A stretch of DNA of 64,000 nucleotides from the NCBI GenBank assembly GCA_942159475.1, contig OW804096.1, positions 41,911,744-41,975,743 on the forward strand. The letters are read 5' to 3'. The DNA is from Sthenelais limicola. Its lineage: Eukaryota; Annelida; Polychaeta; Phyllodocida; Sigalionidae. The translations under genes and the position numbers were made by a program. The first letter of the stretch is position 1; each line of letters opens with the position of its first letter. Below, piece by piece: positions 14,201 to 27,114 of this stretch. A model generated the notes under the pieces. The model saw nothing but the letters and a program-made list of their open reading frames with translations, made no database searches and was not told the origin of the DNA.

Positions 14201-15653
14201 TGATAACATCGAGCTGCAGCAATTTAAATCAATTGCTTTTGGACATGCATAGCATAGAGATTTTCATTAAAATCATATTAAAAAAGTGCAGTGATTAAAA
14301 GGACTAGAACTGTGTGCATGGAACTGATTAGCGTATAGATGAGTATACAATCTGCTATAGAAGACCCTATCCTACACAGATAAAGGGCGTTTTTTCTTTA
14401 GAAAATCAGTTCTTAGACCTAGGAAAAGAAACGATCGAGACTTTCGATTAAGCCTCCTCGGATTAACGTCAGTCATTGTGTGTCTCATGTCCAAACGATA
14501 AGGCGATCCTTACGTGGTCTGTTTCCATCCACACATATTGCTATGATGTATTGGTATTGAGTTGCCCAAAGTAGCCCACTTATCCATGTCACCCCGGCGC
14601 TAACGATGGCCACCCTGGCCCTAATGATCCACCGTCCTCTCACAGTCATGCTTCCATACTCCCAACACCCTTGTTCTCGCCGAATGAGGTGGAGAGCGCC
14701 TCTGTATACCTCAAACAAATCACTGTCGCCAACAAATAACATTGTTAGTCCTATACTCCAGCATGCGCCACATGGCAAACAAACCCTCCCAACCTGGCAA
14801 ATGTATTCACTCCAATCCCTGAAGGGTTGGCAACTCAAGGACAAAGTCATGCAAAGAGGCTCCCTCCCTTCCTCCTCCTGCAATCCTTTTCGGATATGCA
14901 ATTGAAACAAGTTTTGCGAGGGGCCTATACTGCAACTCTTGACCAAGGCATGGTTCTGAGGCAGTCGTGGATGCCTTTTTGGAAATATATTACTAGCCCA
15001 CTGTCCTATTATTGTCATACATCTGTGACAATGGCGTGTAATCACAAAGCTCATGGCTTTAGTATGTCCTAAACAGACACTCCCATGGGATCCTCACTGG
15101 ATAGGAAATGACCACCTTTATCGATCGAAAGGTACTTCAGCATGTATGGGTAAAAAGGATATGCAAGGACTGACATCGACATAAAGAAGATACACAATGT
15201 TTACATACGGGCCCATGAAAATGGGAATGTGCAAGTTATTGCTTCTGGTTTACATCCCTGCTAAGCAATATCACCCACTTCTGCCATGCATATCTCGCCT
15301 GTTGATCAGGACAGATGTTTTATAGCTGTAAATATACATTTAGATGAGGTACGCTGGCATGAAAGGACAATTAAATCACTCAAGAATATTTAAATGCCCA
15401 TCAAATCTATACTCATATACAGCACTCATGTGAATGGGATTTGCATTAATGGTTTGGAGGTGACATCAACAATACAATATGTGATACCTTAGGAGTCACG
15501 TCAACATAATTTCGCGAATTGTGCGGAACAGTACATGTATATACATCAGCAGCTAATCTTCACGATTGATCTACAACGTTTCTAGACATATGATCTAGAA
15601 CATTGACTCCTTTAGGAGGGTTGCAATTCTGTCTAATTCCACGTGATGTCACA
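11231..15653. other. unique DNA; one open minus-strand frame
   Basis: No gene assigned. A 10-bp motif related to TGTAACATTA is repeated about three times at 12412-12440. On the minus strand a frame is open from about 15093 to 14485, with an ATG at 15054 giving 189 codons. The product has mixed, protein-like composition with clusters of Cys and Arg but no domain I recognise. Two shorter plus-strand frames overlap it, so the local lack of stops is partly due to higher GC content between about 14.5 and 15.1 kb. Confidence 0.45.
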
Positions 15654-15938
15654 TTAAAGTTGCATTTTCAGCTATTTCGACAAGTAAAACCTTACCAAAT
15701 TTACTCATATTATGACTTATAGAAATGGATTTATTTATATTTTGCTGCTAGTATATGTTTATACAAGAATGTGAAGTCTAATCACCGAGAAAAAACATTT
15801 TAGAAGCCCTTTAACAAATACGAATGAACAAAATCCTCCAAAACTTTGGTTAAATAACTTTTAGATGGTTGGAAAAGATTGGAACAAGAAGTAGGAAATG
15901 TTCAGTTTTTGATCGATGTTAACTGAAGTGCAGCTTAA
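15654..15938 (-). mobile_element. TTAA-flanked MITE, copy 4 (reverse)
   Basis: Same family as 932-1267 but inverted. It opens with TTAAAGTTGCATTTTCAGC and a TATTTCGACAA block, and closes with TTAACTGAAGTGCAGCTTAA. Internal blocks match the reverse complement of the family: TTACTCATATTATGACTTATAG, GCTGCTAGTATATGTTTATACAAGAA, CAAAATCCTCCAAAA and AAATAACTTTTAGA. At about 285 bp it is the shortest copy, with internal losses. There is no ORF. Confidence 0.8.
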
Positions 15939-18900
15939 AAGAATTATTGGTTATAAAATTGTACCACAATTTAGATCATGTAGACTTTTGAAATAGTTCT
16001 CGTTATGTTATATAAACTAAGCCTCACCTCTCCAATACACTGCCCATTGAGGTATATAACAACACCTCTACATCACAGTTATAAATGTATGTTTGTTTTA
16101 ACATTTAATCATGCATAGATCTATGCTGTGGATGACTAAATAGTCTGAGTAACACAAGAAGCTTGCAAGATCGGAAAAATAATATTTAGAGACGTATTTA
16201 AAGTCCCACAGATATGAACTACGATATCGCAATGTACTGAATTGTATTTTGCAACTGTAATGAAAAATGCTACTATGATGACATATAAGAAAGGGAAATT
16301 AACTCTTTCATATACATAGGATTGACAAAAGACAAAAGCATAATGAAGGGGGAGCTGTATATATAATAAGAAGAAAAGGAAAAGTTAGTTATTAGAAGGT
16401 GATCAATCTGTAATATGGATTTGTAATGAAAAGAGAAGGTTACAAGTAATAACGAAAGAAGAGTCATAATTACAAGATCTTCCTTCATATTAGGATGTTG
16501 TAATTGGAAGGAGGTAATAGAAAATAGTTTTATGTAGATTAATTAAGATGTACAGCACAGTGCAGTGTCATCTGCTCTATTCCTATATAATAGTGTCTCA
16601 GTCTGTTCAGTTGAGGGCAACCTAGAAGGCCTGTATTTAAAAAAATCCTTATCTCCATTTGGTTAATCATTGTATGCAAGATCTTCAGTTTTTGTTCACT
16701 TATCAACTCTTTTGTATTACTATGCAACGCCCAATTCAAACATAACTGTTCATAATTATGGTACAGGACATTCCTACTAAATGGATTTAATCACGTGTCC
16801 ACACCCAATTAACAGTTCTTCTGTCTGTATAACTCGTTAACCATGTCTTAAAGTAATCAGTAACATCAACAACAGTTTATTTGTCAATTTATTAGCTGGG
16901 CCTCATTTTCCGTTCCTGGCTTATCAGTCTTGCTGGGTACATACATGTATGTTTTGATACGTATCCACTTCAAATATGATACAATAAGAAATCTTAGATT
17001 GAAATCTATTCGGCAGTATAGTTGTAGACTTCGTTATCATGAAATGTTAAGATATTCGTATTATGTAAGTAATGATACCTATTATACTGTTGCTTCAAAT
17101 CTTGTTGAACCACTGACATTTTGTTGTTTGGTCTGTAAAAGATAAACACCCGTCAACAGCTTATACCTAGTAAAAGAATAGTATGGATATAATTATCCCT
17201 ACTATAAGAGTGTACACAACAGGTAAACCTATTCCTTTTCAAGAGCCTCCTTGATATAATTGTTCTTACAAACAGGATAGTACAGTTTATGCCATGTGAA
17301 TAACCATCTCGACCTGACCTTTGGCAGGTGTCTAAATTGATTTGGCACAAGCAGCGGAAGTTAAGTCATTTATGATCGTAGACCATCATCCTAAACGAGC
17401 AGCTTGAGTCATCATCAACTAAATGGTGAATAAATATCTGTAACTTGATGATTTGGACCTTAATTTCCAAATACAACAAATGGGAAAGGATTCCTGGCAT
17501 CGGCGAAAGATAAAGAAGCGGAACTCAGGTGGTCGATTGAAGAGGATTCCAGAGGAGATACCTTAATACCTTGGATACAGCACTCTCCTGGGATAGGTCA
17601 AAGGTCCATACAATTTCTATCTACTAGATTATTGTAAGGCAGGCCTGAAGGAAGTGAACCTCTCAGTGTATAGAGTCAGCAGTAAGATAGTCGACAGCAG
17701 GTGTTATCACTATTTTCTAACTCTACACTTGCATTAGAACCATTCCCTTTTCTTTTGCCTTACCAAATTCTACTGGGACCGAGGTAGTGTCTGTATTTTT
17801 AGACGCACTATAGTACCTCTCTATAAAATCAGGCCTCGGATATGGTAATGAAATGTTCTCATATTTGGAACGCTGTTCTCAGAATCAGCAAGAAGCTCGT
17901 GCTTTCAAATGGAGGCTGCATGAAAATTTATCAGAAACAGTGCTTCGTGGCAGAAATTTATGCTCTCACAAAGGAAAATAATACCAAAGAATGTAAATCA
18001 TTTAATGGATAAATGTAAGCCATTGCGTCCAATTTCCTGTAACTCAAGGCATGAAAGGTGTCGCAAATCGGTGCTAAGCATATGCCAATGTCAAATGTGA
18101 GGGCATTGTTGCTCGCACTATACACCACCTATCAAATTAAACCCTAATTAAGCCAAAACCTTCTCTCCCTTACTATGCACACACCTATATAAATCTCCAC
18201 ACACCCCTCTACCGCACTCTTCGCTCACACCTCACAGACTACACTTCACTCACCCACCCACACCTATGATAATATCACCGCTCCCCTATTGGGGATCTTA
18301 TTATTCATACTTCAACATTTTATCAGTTCAGTTATTTTATCTCTATACATCCAATTTTGTGAAAATACATTTTTGAATAAACCGCTGCCTTTCCTCCTTC
18401 ATCTCATAAAGCGAGAATCAATACTGAAATGCCTAGTGGAGATGCTCCTTGATTCCTGCTTAAATGCTATTATATTGTTCTATGAAATTTGATGAATGCA
18501 ACAATTAAAGCTCGTAGGGATGGAAATCAATATCAAAGCATTCACACAGGCCAAGCGACAAATTATCATGTTAGATGAATAAGCCCACACTAGTACATAA
18601 TTGATAATTTATTGATAAAACGTATTTCCCCAATTAACGGTATATCAAATCCAGTCGAGGAATATAAACAAGTCTTCTGTAAATATCCTGGCTGAATTAT
18701 CATAAAAGATAATCCCATTAATAGTGTAATATTAAATGATTTAGCACCTGACTACCCTAAAATCTAACTAAGGGTTTTCAATCAGAGTAACGTGACTATA
18801 CATGTTCTTTTTTTGTGCTCATGAGACAATTGTTATTGAAATAAGCTGACTCTATGAATGCATGTACCAATTACAGTTGTAATATTATACCAACGAAACT

Positions 18901-20710
18901 GAAAAGCACACTCCATTAAGTATCTTTCCCCTCGTTGAAAGCGCTTCAATATTGAGACAATACAGACCAACAAAGGAGCCCTCTCTGTCCATCATGCTCC
19001 ATTGAGTATTCTGGATAGCAAATGTAAGTACAATGCTAGGCTAGACCTCCATATACTTACGTATAAGTCTACGACCTGTAGACACAATTGAGTCAGTTCT
19101 TAATAAAAATTTTGCGAGAAGTTTGTAAGGTATTGTATGAGTTGTGAAGTCACCTTAATGCCATCGGATGGAAAGTCAGCGTGCATGAAATTACACCTAT
19201 AAGTTCGTATTCCTTATCAATTCATATATCTGATATGTCACAGACAAATAAGTCCCCAAAATGAATTTTAAGACATGTTCAATACACAATTTTGAAATTT
19301 GGGACTTATGTTCATGCTAGCAGCGCTAAGCACCCTAAAAATGAAAACATTCCACCAAAGATATCCTGTGAATAAAACACTGAAAAATATCAATTTTGCT
19401 ACTTGTGACTCATTTCCTGTGACACATCACAAAATTATGGCACATAGGCTGACCCATTCCACCTTTGAAGACCGCAACCTTTGGTCCGTATGCAGGAATA
19501 GTTTAAAAGTGCCTCACATCCATTTACATTCAAGTGTTGATTGGTGGAATATAAAATAAGGCGAAGGTCGGGTGATATATCCTTTTAATCTCAACTCTTT
19601 AATCCCAAGCTGTGGCAATGATTACAAATGTAGGATGGTGGGAGGTAGCTTATCCAGTGTTATATACCTAGATGTAATTTAACATTCATTGGTATTCCCT
19701 GCATTAGAACCGTAGCAATATTGACTTAGAAAGTTTAGCAATTTAGTGGCCATTATCTTAGAGTTGGGATTTATGCGTTTAATAAGAGAGGCGGAGACGG
19801 GGGGTCACAGAGAAAGGAAAGAAAGACATTGGGCGAGACAAAGAGAAAAAAATAAAAAGCCTTATATGTCATTTGAATTGCATTTACCTTGATTATACTC
19901 ACGAGAGTGGCATGGGACATGTATATCTCTATTGTAATGTATACCACTGATAATGTTAAATGTTAATTGTATAATACAAGTATGTTCCCTCTTTCTACAC
20001 TCAGAATTACTGGGCCCTCTTAGAAAAAAACACCTAGGTGGACATTGTAACCGCAGCCTAAATCAAATTTTCAAGGCAGATAACGCTGGGTTTAGAAATT
20101 CTCTGACACGTAAAAACCCTGAAACTGACATTTGTCGTTTCCACTATTAGCTAACAAACGATGAAAGGTGGACCATTGATGTTAAGATTCTTTGCCTGCC
20201 TAACGCATCTATCCAAACCCTTTTAAATCACATTAGGGCTCCTGGCTACTCAATGACCAGAAACTGTCTAAAAGAAAGTGTATCATTGGTATGCTAAAAC
20301 CAACAGTCCTTTCCTCCTTCCGCCTTGGTTTAATCAGGCTTGCAGAACCGAGTGAAAAGGCTAGGATAAACTCTATGTCTTCTGTGATAGAATTTTGCTG
20401 GAAAAGAACACGCGAGAATTCCGCAACCGCTGATGCTTAATTTACTGGAAATTTCCCCAAGAATTGCGGGGCAAGTAACAGCCTCCTTGTCAGAAGAAAT
20501 GTATTGCTCTACATTGATAGTTCTGCTGGTCTATTCGCGAAATTGCAAGTTCCTGGCCACGTTTCTATCGAGTAGAAAGGCCATCACCAGTTTAACCATT
20601 TCTCGATTTTTAAGTTTTTGTTGTCACGAAATCGTAGCATATTTGCAAAATGAGCTGGATCTGTACTATACTATATCAAATAGATAGGTTTTCGCACATA
20701 TCATAGTTGC
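15939..20710. other. unique DNA with a C-rich and a purine-rich tract
   Basis: No gene assigned. A pyrimidine/CA-rich tract runs from about 18130 to 18265 and contains a TATA-like word, CCTATATAAAT, at about 18184; this resembles a core promoter by composition only. A purine-rich tract lies at 19786-19858. Frames are all under 90 codons and unremarkable. No inverted or direct repeat family member was found here. Confidence 0.5.
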
Positions 20711-21028
20711 TTAAAACTGCGCTCTCAGTTAACGTTGGTCAAAAACTAAAGATGTTTTACTTCTTGTTCCATTCATTCCAACCAATCTAATAGTCATATG
20801 ACCAACATTTTAGAGGCTTTTGTCCAGTTGTTCCTGCTAAAGGGCTTCTAAAGCGTCCTCATCTGTATTTGCAGGACCCACCCAAGATACTGTCCTATGA
20901 TGACTTCACTTATTATATCTCACCGGCGACCCAGTAGCAGAATATTGATCAATCCAGTCGTATAAGTCATAATATGAGTGAATTTGCTAAGATTTGTTTT
21001 GTCGTAACAGCTGAGAATGCAGCTTTAA
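20711..21028 (+). mobile_element. TTAA-flanked MITE, copy 2
   Basis: Plus-orientation copy of the family. The left end is TTAAAACTGCGCTCTCAG; the right end is CAGCTGAGAATGCAGCTTTAA. The internal order GTCATATGACCAACATTTTAGAGG, TTTGTCCAGTTGTTCCTGCTA, TCTCACCGGCGACC, AGTAGCAGAATATTGAT and TTTTGTCGTAACAGCTGAG matches copies 1 and 3. At 318 bp it is close to full length. No coding capacity. Confidence 0.85.
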
Positions 21029-23722
21029 CCTACAGTGATTGGCACACAAACATATGAAATTGACAGATGTTTTAAAACATGTTCCTTAATATATACAGGG
21101 TATGTTCATTTATATTTCTGTACGTAGATGGATAAATGATTAAAGAGAAGAAGAGAAAAGAAACGTGGATTGAGAGACCAAGATACGACAACTGATTCTA
21201 AATGTGTTTGTTGATCCAATACAACCATACATTTTGTGTGATATGCAATCGCACATAGAAAATAATGTTAGAAATTCGTGCCGTTCATGCGATTCTATTT
21301 ATCTCGTAATCCTATACACCCGATCTGCCTTCTCTTCTTCAGGGAACTATTAGTATTGTTCTGATATGATTGTGTGCCCTAGAAAGGATTGGGAGTCAGC
21401 CATTTCTGACTGCTCGCTTATTATTCCAGAGGAAATTAATGCTCCTAGAACTAGTTTGTCTCTGATTTTATCACGCAAAATTGAGTAGCAGGGTCTTCCT
21501 TGTTAGATATCGGTCGAGTGATCACACCAATGCACGAGTTATCCCTGCTACAACAGAGCCTTTGTATCTCTTCAGGAAACATGAGAAATGAAGATTTCTG
21601 ACCCTCTTTATCCTTATTGTCCTCTCTGTTATTGTTTTCATTATTAGTTCTTGTTCATTATCTTCTTTATCAAATGTGTTCAGCTATTGTTTTCAATAAC
21701 CTCCCAAACAGCGAGGGAATTTTAATGCTTAAAATCGGCTGCCGAAGAACGAAACACCCAGCAAAGTGATGCTGACACGACCCTTATAAATATTATTTAA
21801 TGCGTCGATATTTTGGATGATTCCAATGTTAAAATACGTTAAAGAAGGTATAGTACTTTGCACTAAATTGTAGTGTAACTATGACATAATTGCTGTCTTA
21901 AATTAGATTTAGATTTAGAAACTTTTATTACCGATCTTGTCGCTGTCAGAAAGCAAAAGGTTTCTGTCGTTTTTACATTAGAAGTCTTACATTACATGTT
22001 TGCAGTGAACAAATCCACAGTCGTCATACACGTAGGTGGTACACTGCTATATTTAATCAAATTTTGATAATACATGCGCATGATAATCAATATCAAGTGC
22101 ATTATAATTTTTTCTTTTCTCACCCATGATTCCCAGAACAATATTCGTAGGTATCTCACATCAAGAATCGCTCTATGGAAGTTGAGCAGTATTTAACATT
22201 ACATAAGTTCTATTATGGAAAGGTGGCTTTCTATCCAGCTTTTATGTTTCTTGAGAAACTGGTGAAATGGCTTTTGATATTTTTTTCTCCAAAAAAAGAA
22301 AATTTTCAAACAAGAGTCGTATAATTATGAGCTCAAATTATAATGAGCATTCATAGTTCTCCAAAGGATAGCGTTTACATATCTCTTCTGTGAGTGATTG
22401 GACCGGACTAGTCACATGCTGGACGTCAGAGATCCAGAGATTCTTGAATGTCAACAAGTTCGGCCACGCCCCCTTCGCGCCGGTTGCGATGAAGCAATGT
22501 TCTTCTCCAATTTCTCGATCACCTTCAAGCAAACACTCGATCACGTTGCAAGTCGAACAGAAAGGCCATTCTCGCGCCAACTTTAAGTTTATTTTCGGCA
22601 GAATTTAAAAGGGGAAATTAAAATTGGTTTAAGTAATTTAAGCAAACAAAGGAAATAATCTGTTTTGGTAAGTTTGATTAATGAAATTCTAGCTGGAATG
22701 ATTCCATGAACGATTAGAAAAAGGAGAGGTAGTCCTAATTTGAAGATATGTATTTATATTTGGGTGTTCTGTCCCTTATGTTGGGCAATCGAGAACAAAA
22801 CATACATCAGTCATATGAAACCTGCAGTATTTAGTTATTTACTTATTATACACATGCTTAGCAAGAGGCTCGTTGTATTCTACTTCCCACGGTTCAGATC
22901 ATATTACATCGATTGATATCAAGAAAGGCATATTAATAAAAGCGAACTTCAATGAAATAAGATATGAAGTTACAGTTTCTAATATAACAAGCGGCCTTAT
23001 CCAGGTATAATAATGCTTTGGGGGTAAAATTCAAATCGCTGTGTCTGAAAATGGTTTCAAGGACCTCAATTATGAAATTGAGTTATATGTTGTACGAACA
23101 TTATCTACTTGATATAAGTTAAAAGGACTGGTGGGGGTAAATTGGTGCAAAATTATATTCATGAACATTCCTCTTGCGAGCAACATAAACTTAATTGATC
23201 AGTGTGGTTCATTAAATGTTGTTTTCCGGTACTTGTAAACATTCTATCTATGCTAGTTATCCTAGGATAAATATCCAGGCACAGAACCAATGATTTCAGA
23301 CATAAATTAACATTATAAGGGTGGCCTTGCAAATAATGTATGTAATAACCAGTGGATACCATCTTAATCACCTCATATTTTTAATTGAAGAAATGATTAC
23401 CCAGTCTATCTTCAATAGCTTTACTGTGGAGCTACTTTGCTGCACTATATCTGATGTCTTTTGCTATAGACTGAAATATTTTGTGGCGCATTCTTAGTGA
23501 TCTCCGTCTGTACAAATTTGAACAAGACAATACTTTATTATATTGACCTTGATAACGCAAGCAATTGCCCTTTGCAACGGGATCGCAAGCAGGTGGAAGA
23601 GCTGCTGCGATCATCTCCTTGCGAGTTGCGATTAGATCCCATGAATACTTTATCATTTTGATATTTAAGCAATCGCATTTATATGTGCAGGTGAAGCAAC
23701 GGTGCCAGGCAACGCCCCTTCG
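21029..23722. other. unique DNA; small GC-richer patch at 22.35-22.6 kb
   Basis: No gene assigned. The patch 22338-22610 is more GC-rich than its surroundings and is open in several frames. The minus-strand frame, about 80 codons ending at 22338, has the most protein-like composition, including CSTCNVIEC and a charged GDREIGEE segment, but no ATG at its start and no recognised family. The plus strand of this patch contains GCCACGCCCCCTTC, identical to the start of the LTR-like repeat at 10987, so it may be a diverged relative of that repeat instead. Confidence 0.45.
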
Positions 23723-23945
23723 GCCACACCCCCTTGTTCGCACGCCCAGCAACGGTGCGACGTCATAATGTCAGTCCCTTCCATGCCACGACAATATGAT
23801 TCCATCCCCCCACTTGCTCTCCTGCTCCCAACCTGACTGCACGTACCATTGAAACAATTTTTTCTTTGCTTGATTATGTAATTGTTTTATGGTGAAATAA
23901 ACTAACTTTATTAGTGGTCAAGGCCATCGCTTCTTCACTGTCATC
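23723..23945 (+). repeat. LTR-like repeat, copy Y
   Basis: Second copy of the repeat at 10987-11230, clearly diverged but collinear. It carries GCCACACCCCCTTG, GACGTCATAATG (23759 onward), a CCATCCCCCCACTT..CCTGACTGCACG block, ATTTTTTCTTTGC, TGTAATTGTTTTATGGTGAAATAAAC with AATAAA at 23896-23901, and GTGGTCAAGGCCA..TCATCATT. Divergence between the copies points to an old family. Outer limits are uncertain by tens of bases. Confidence 0.5.
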
Positions 23946-24002
23946 ATTTATATGTTAGTTGCAGCCCGCAGAGTGCTCCAGATATAATTATATATATCTA
24001 GG

Positions 24003-24082
24003 GCCTGTAATCAATGTTCGCAATGGATTTTGCAGGGGCTATTCCATATGTATATTGAATAGCCCCTGCAGAATTATACAGG
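24003..24082. repeat. strong imperfect hairpin, miRNA-precursor size
   Basis: A perfect 14-bp stem pairs TGCAGGGGCTATTC (24031-24044) with GAATAGCCCCTGCA (24057-24070) across a 12-base loop. Pairing continues imperfectly outward (ATTTTGCA against TGCAGAAT). The outermost words CCTGTAAT and ATTATACAGG are also complementary, with a bulge on the left side. The size is compatible with an animal pre-miRNA, but equally with the core of a small MITE or a cruciform. Nothing in sequence alone shows that it is transcribed. Confidence 0.6.
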
Positions 24083-24499
24083 TAAAGGAGATCTATAATA
24101 ATAGTATTTAATGTTGGATCGCATAATTATATGTTATGTTACCCGGAATATGTAAATATATAATTGCATAATTCCTTATAGGGGTTCTCCATGCACAAGG
24201 TGTTTTCGACACTGTTTGCGGGAAAAATCCAAACACTTCAGGATGTCATATAATGGTGACTCCAGTTAATCACAACAAGTTGGGGCGAGTCGTAATTTGG
24301 GTTTGTGATGCGGAATTGCCCCAAACGTGTCATTACTTGCGACCTCGTGGAATGGAACCATTCGCAAGACCGACAAAGTTTGCACCAAGATATCAGCACT
24401 AAAATGGGTTTGATGACACTCACATTAGGTACAACAACTCTCAGAGGGACGTGGTGAGACTCCAAGCAACATGCACGCACAGAAAAAGACGCCCCTCGA

Positions 24500-24519
24500 C
24501 CCCCACCCCAACCCCACCC
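24500..24519 (-). other. canonical G-quadruplex motif
   Basis: On the minus strand there are four runs of three or more G separated by one or two bases: GGG T GGGG TT GGGG T GGGGG. It is followed on the plus strand by a short CA run and an A-rich tract (24520-24546). It meets the usual four-tract rule with very short loops, so folding in single-stranded form is likely; any function is unknown. Confidence 0.7.
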
Positions 24520-26775
24520 ACACACACAAAAAAAAGAGAAAAAAATTAGGCACAAAATCATTGCAATCGAACCTACAACTTGATATGGTTTGATGCGACT
24601 ATAGTATACGCAAGTGGATGTGCCCTTTTATTTGTTGATTCAATAGTTGATTTAGACACATCACTTGTGCCACTCCTGCTCAATTCACATCCATTACTGT
24701 GCTCGAAATAACACGTCTCACATTTGCAGCTAATAGATCGAAGTTTCAAGTGCTAAAACTAAAGATATGGCTACTTATACTTAAGAAGTCAACCATAGAT
24801 TTAAAAAAAATTCTTTTCTTTTCGGTGTAATATGTTTAGAGAGAAAATTACTAAAGCTATAAAATCATCACAATAAATATTGGTTTCTTGCGAGTAATAG
24901 GTGAGCGAAAGGTGAGCTGATCGATGTGTTATTAACACAAGTGAGCAAACTATAGACTAGAAGTACTGTTAAGCAATGCCCTTTTCTGTCTAGCGCAGTC
25001 ATGTGTTACAGGAGGAGACCTCATCGGTGTTCAATGCCAGTCTTAGCATTAGTTCCATCCTATTTTATTGCTTTTGGGGGCAGCAGCTGCAGCTAGCTGT
25101 CATACTAACAAAAGACCTTTGGTTAGATTGAAGATGTGCCGGTGACGGCAAGAGCCCCAACATTTCCCAGCTCTACGACTGCATGCACTTCTCACTCTAT
25201 ATATACGACACCTGTGGAACAGCACCGGACAACTTTGACACCAAGGCCGACTAGTATTAGACTGAATTTCAGTCGCAATTATTAACTATATAGAAACCCT
25301 CCTGCCCCCATCGGCAACTTTTGCTATTTGTATTTTCCACACCAGCTGGAAAACATGGTGTATATTTTATAAGGCCTAGCTATCTATAGACCAAGCTCAA
25401 TCAGTAGGCCTATATGATGTAAATTTATACAAGCGGTGGATAGCATTTAACTTTAGTATTACGCCATACTACATTCAACATTATCAGAACAAAATGCATA
25501 GTTATTTATCAAATTTTCCCAAACGTCGCATTTTATATAATATTATCTGGATAATCCACCTTATTAATTTATACCTCATTACATTACATTAAAATATAAA
25601 CATATTGTTTTCTATTCGTTACATTCTTCTACACGTTAATCATTATCTGACATAATATCTACACGCCAGGATTTCATTTTACTGTATTATATACTATGCC
25701 ACGATACCATATATACGTCCTATATATTGTTCATATTGATAATCAACATAATTAACATGATTTTGTTGTACATATATGTTTTATTCTCATAAGAGTTTTT
25801 GTACAGTGGGGAGTTACACACTTTTGATGATTTAACAAGTTTTGTAATATATTCATAGCTATTGTACACATATTAATAAGGACGAAAGTGAATAGTGAAA
25901 GTTCAAGGCTTTGTACAATTGTTCAAATCTATTCCTAGAAGTATTGAGTAGTAATTGTGTCAATTGAAAACGATTTTCCTAGTTAACCATTTGATTTACA
26001 GTGTTCATGTAGCTTTAACTATACAAAGTATATATATAATTTACAGTCATTAGAGTTGCTAGATTCGAGTCATACATAGTACAACGAAAATGCGCAGTTA
26101 TGCGTTAATCAACAACATTGTATATACTGGATTCCCAGTACAATTGTAGGTCACCAGTCCATGTCTGGATTGTCCTAAATCTGTTTCACATCTAGCCTTA
26201 CGTCATTATACAACAGCATAAATGTAAAACAAAAGATGAGGGTATACATAGAAACATGATATTACTATCTATATTCTCTTCAATCATATGTACCTCTATG
26301 CATATCAAGTATTATGGTCATCGTTACTTGCTTGAAACATACACATTTTCTTTTATATATATGGTCCCAATATCAATGTCAACGTATAAAGAAAGCTATA
26401 AGAACAGTCACAGAAAGGAAAGCCTTTTTAAGGTAATATCTGAATGGGGAATGGAAGGGATGTCGTTGTGATAACGGTGGGCGGCGCAGGCAGAGTGCTC
26501 ATTTGATTGATAGATGATTAGTTACTTCCAGGCGATTTTGAATACGACGTGGGCGTGGCTGCATGGCCCAATATATCTTATATATTACACTATTTTTTCG
26601 AGTTCTACTAACTTCGAGTATATCTTTGTTCGGAACTACCACATATCCATATCTATGTACCCATATTTTCTTAATTATTTTGGGGTTGATTAACAAGAAT
26701 AGTTTTATCATCGTCGATTCTGTTTAGCATGATTGGTCAGACATACCTCTCTTTCTCAAAGCAGAGCATTTCTAT
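24520..26775. other. AT-rich unique DNA, no gene seen
   Basis: After the G4/CA/A-rich tract there is only AT-rich sequence. Frames are short and carry no recognisable protein. A TATA-like word, CTATATATACG, lies at about 25198 without other supporting promoter features. Nothing else stands out. Confidence 0.55.
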
Positions 26776-27114
26776 TTAAAGCTGCATTCTCAGCAATTAC
26801 AACAAACACAATATTGCCAAATTGAGATCATGACATATAGGGCTGAATATATCAATATTCTACTGGTCTTTGTGTATATAATATATGTTTATACAAGAAT
26901 TTGAAGACGAACCGAATGAGACAAAAACACAGGAAAGGAGCTCGGCGGGTCCCTGAAATATGAATGTGGACTTTTATTAAGCCTTGTAGCAAATACAACT
27001 GGAAAAACCCTCCAAACCTTTAGTCAAATAACTTTTAGATTTTTTGGAAAAGAACAATACAAAAATGAGGAAAATCTTTAGTTCTGCCTGATGTGAACTG
27101 AGAATACAGTTTCA
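26776..27114 (-). mobile_element. TTAA-flanked MITE, copy 5 (reverse)
   Basis: Inverted copy, about 339 bp. The first end is TTAAAGCTGCATTCTCAGCAATTACAACAAAC; the far end is GTGAACTGAGAATACAGTTTCA, where the TTAA has decayed. Internally it carries the reverse complement of the family blocks: ATGACATATAGGGCTGAATATATC, ATATGTTTATACAAGAATTTGAAG, CCTCCAAACCTTTAGTCAAATAACTTTTAGA. It is the longest simple copy and, with copy 2, is useful for a consensus. Confidence 0.8.

Noticed and set aside
24555..24580. tRNA gene on the minus strand
   Set aside because: GGTTCGATTGC resembles a B box, but no A box or foldable acceptor stem lies at the right distance.
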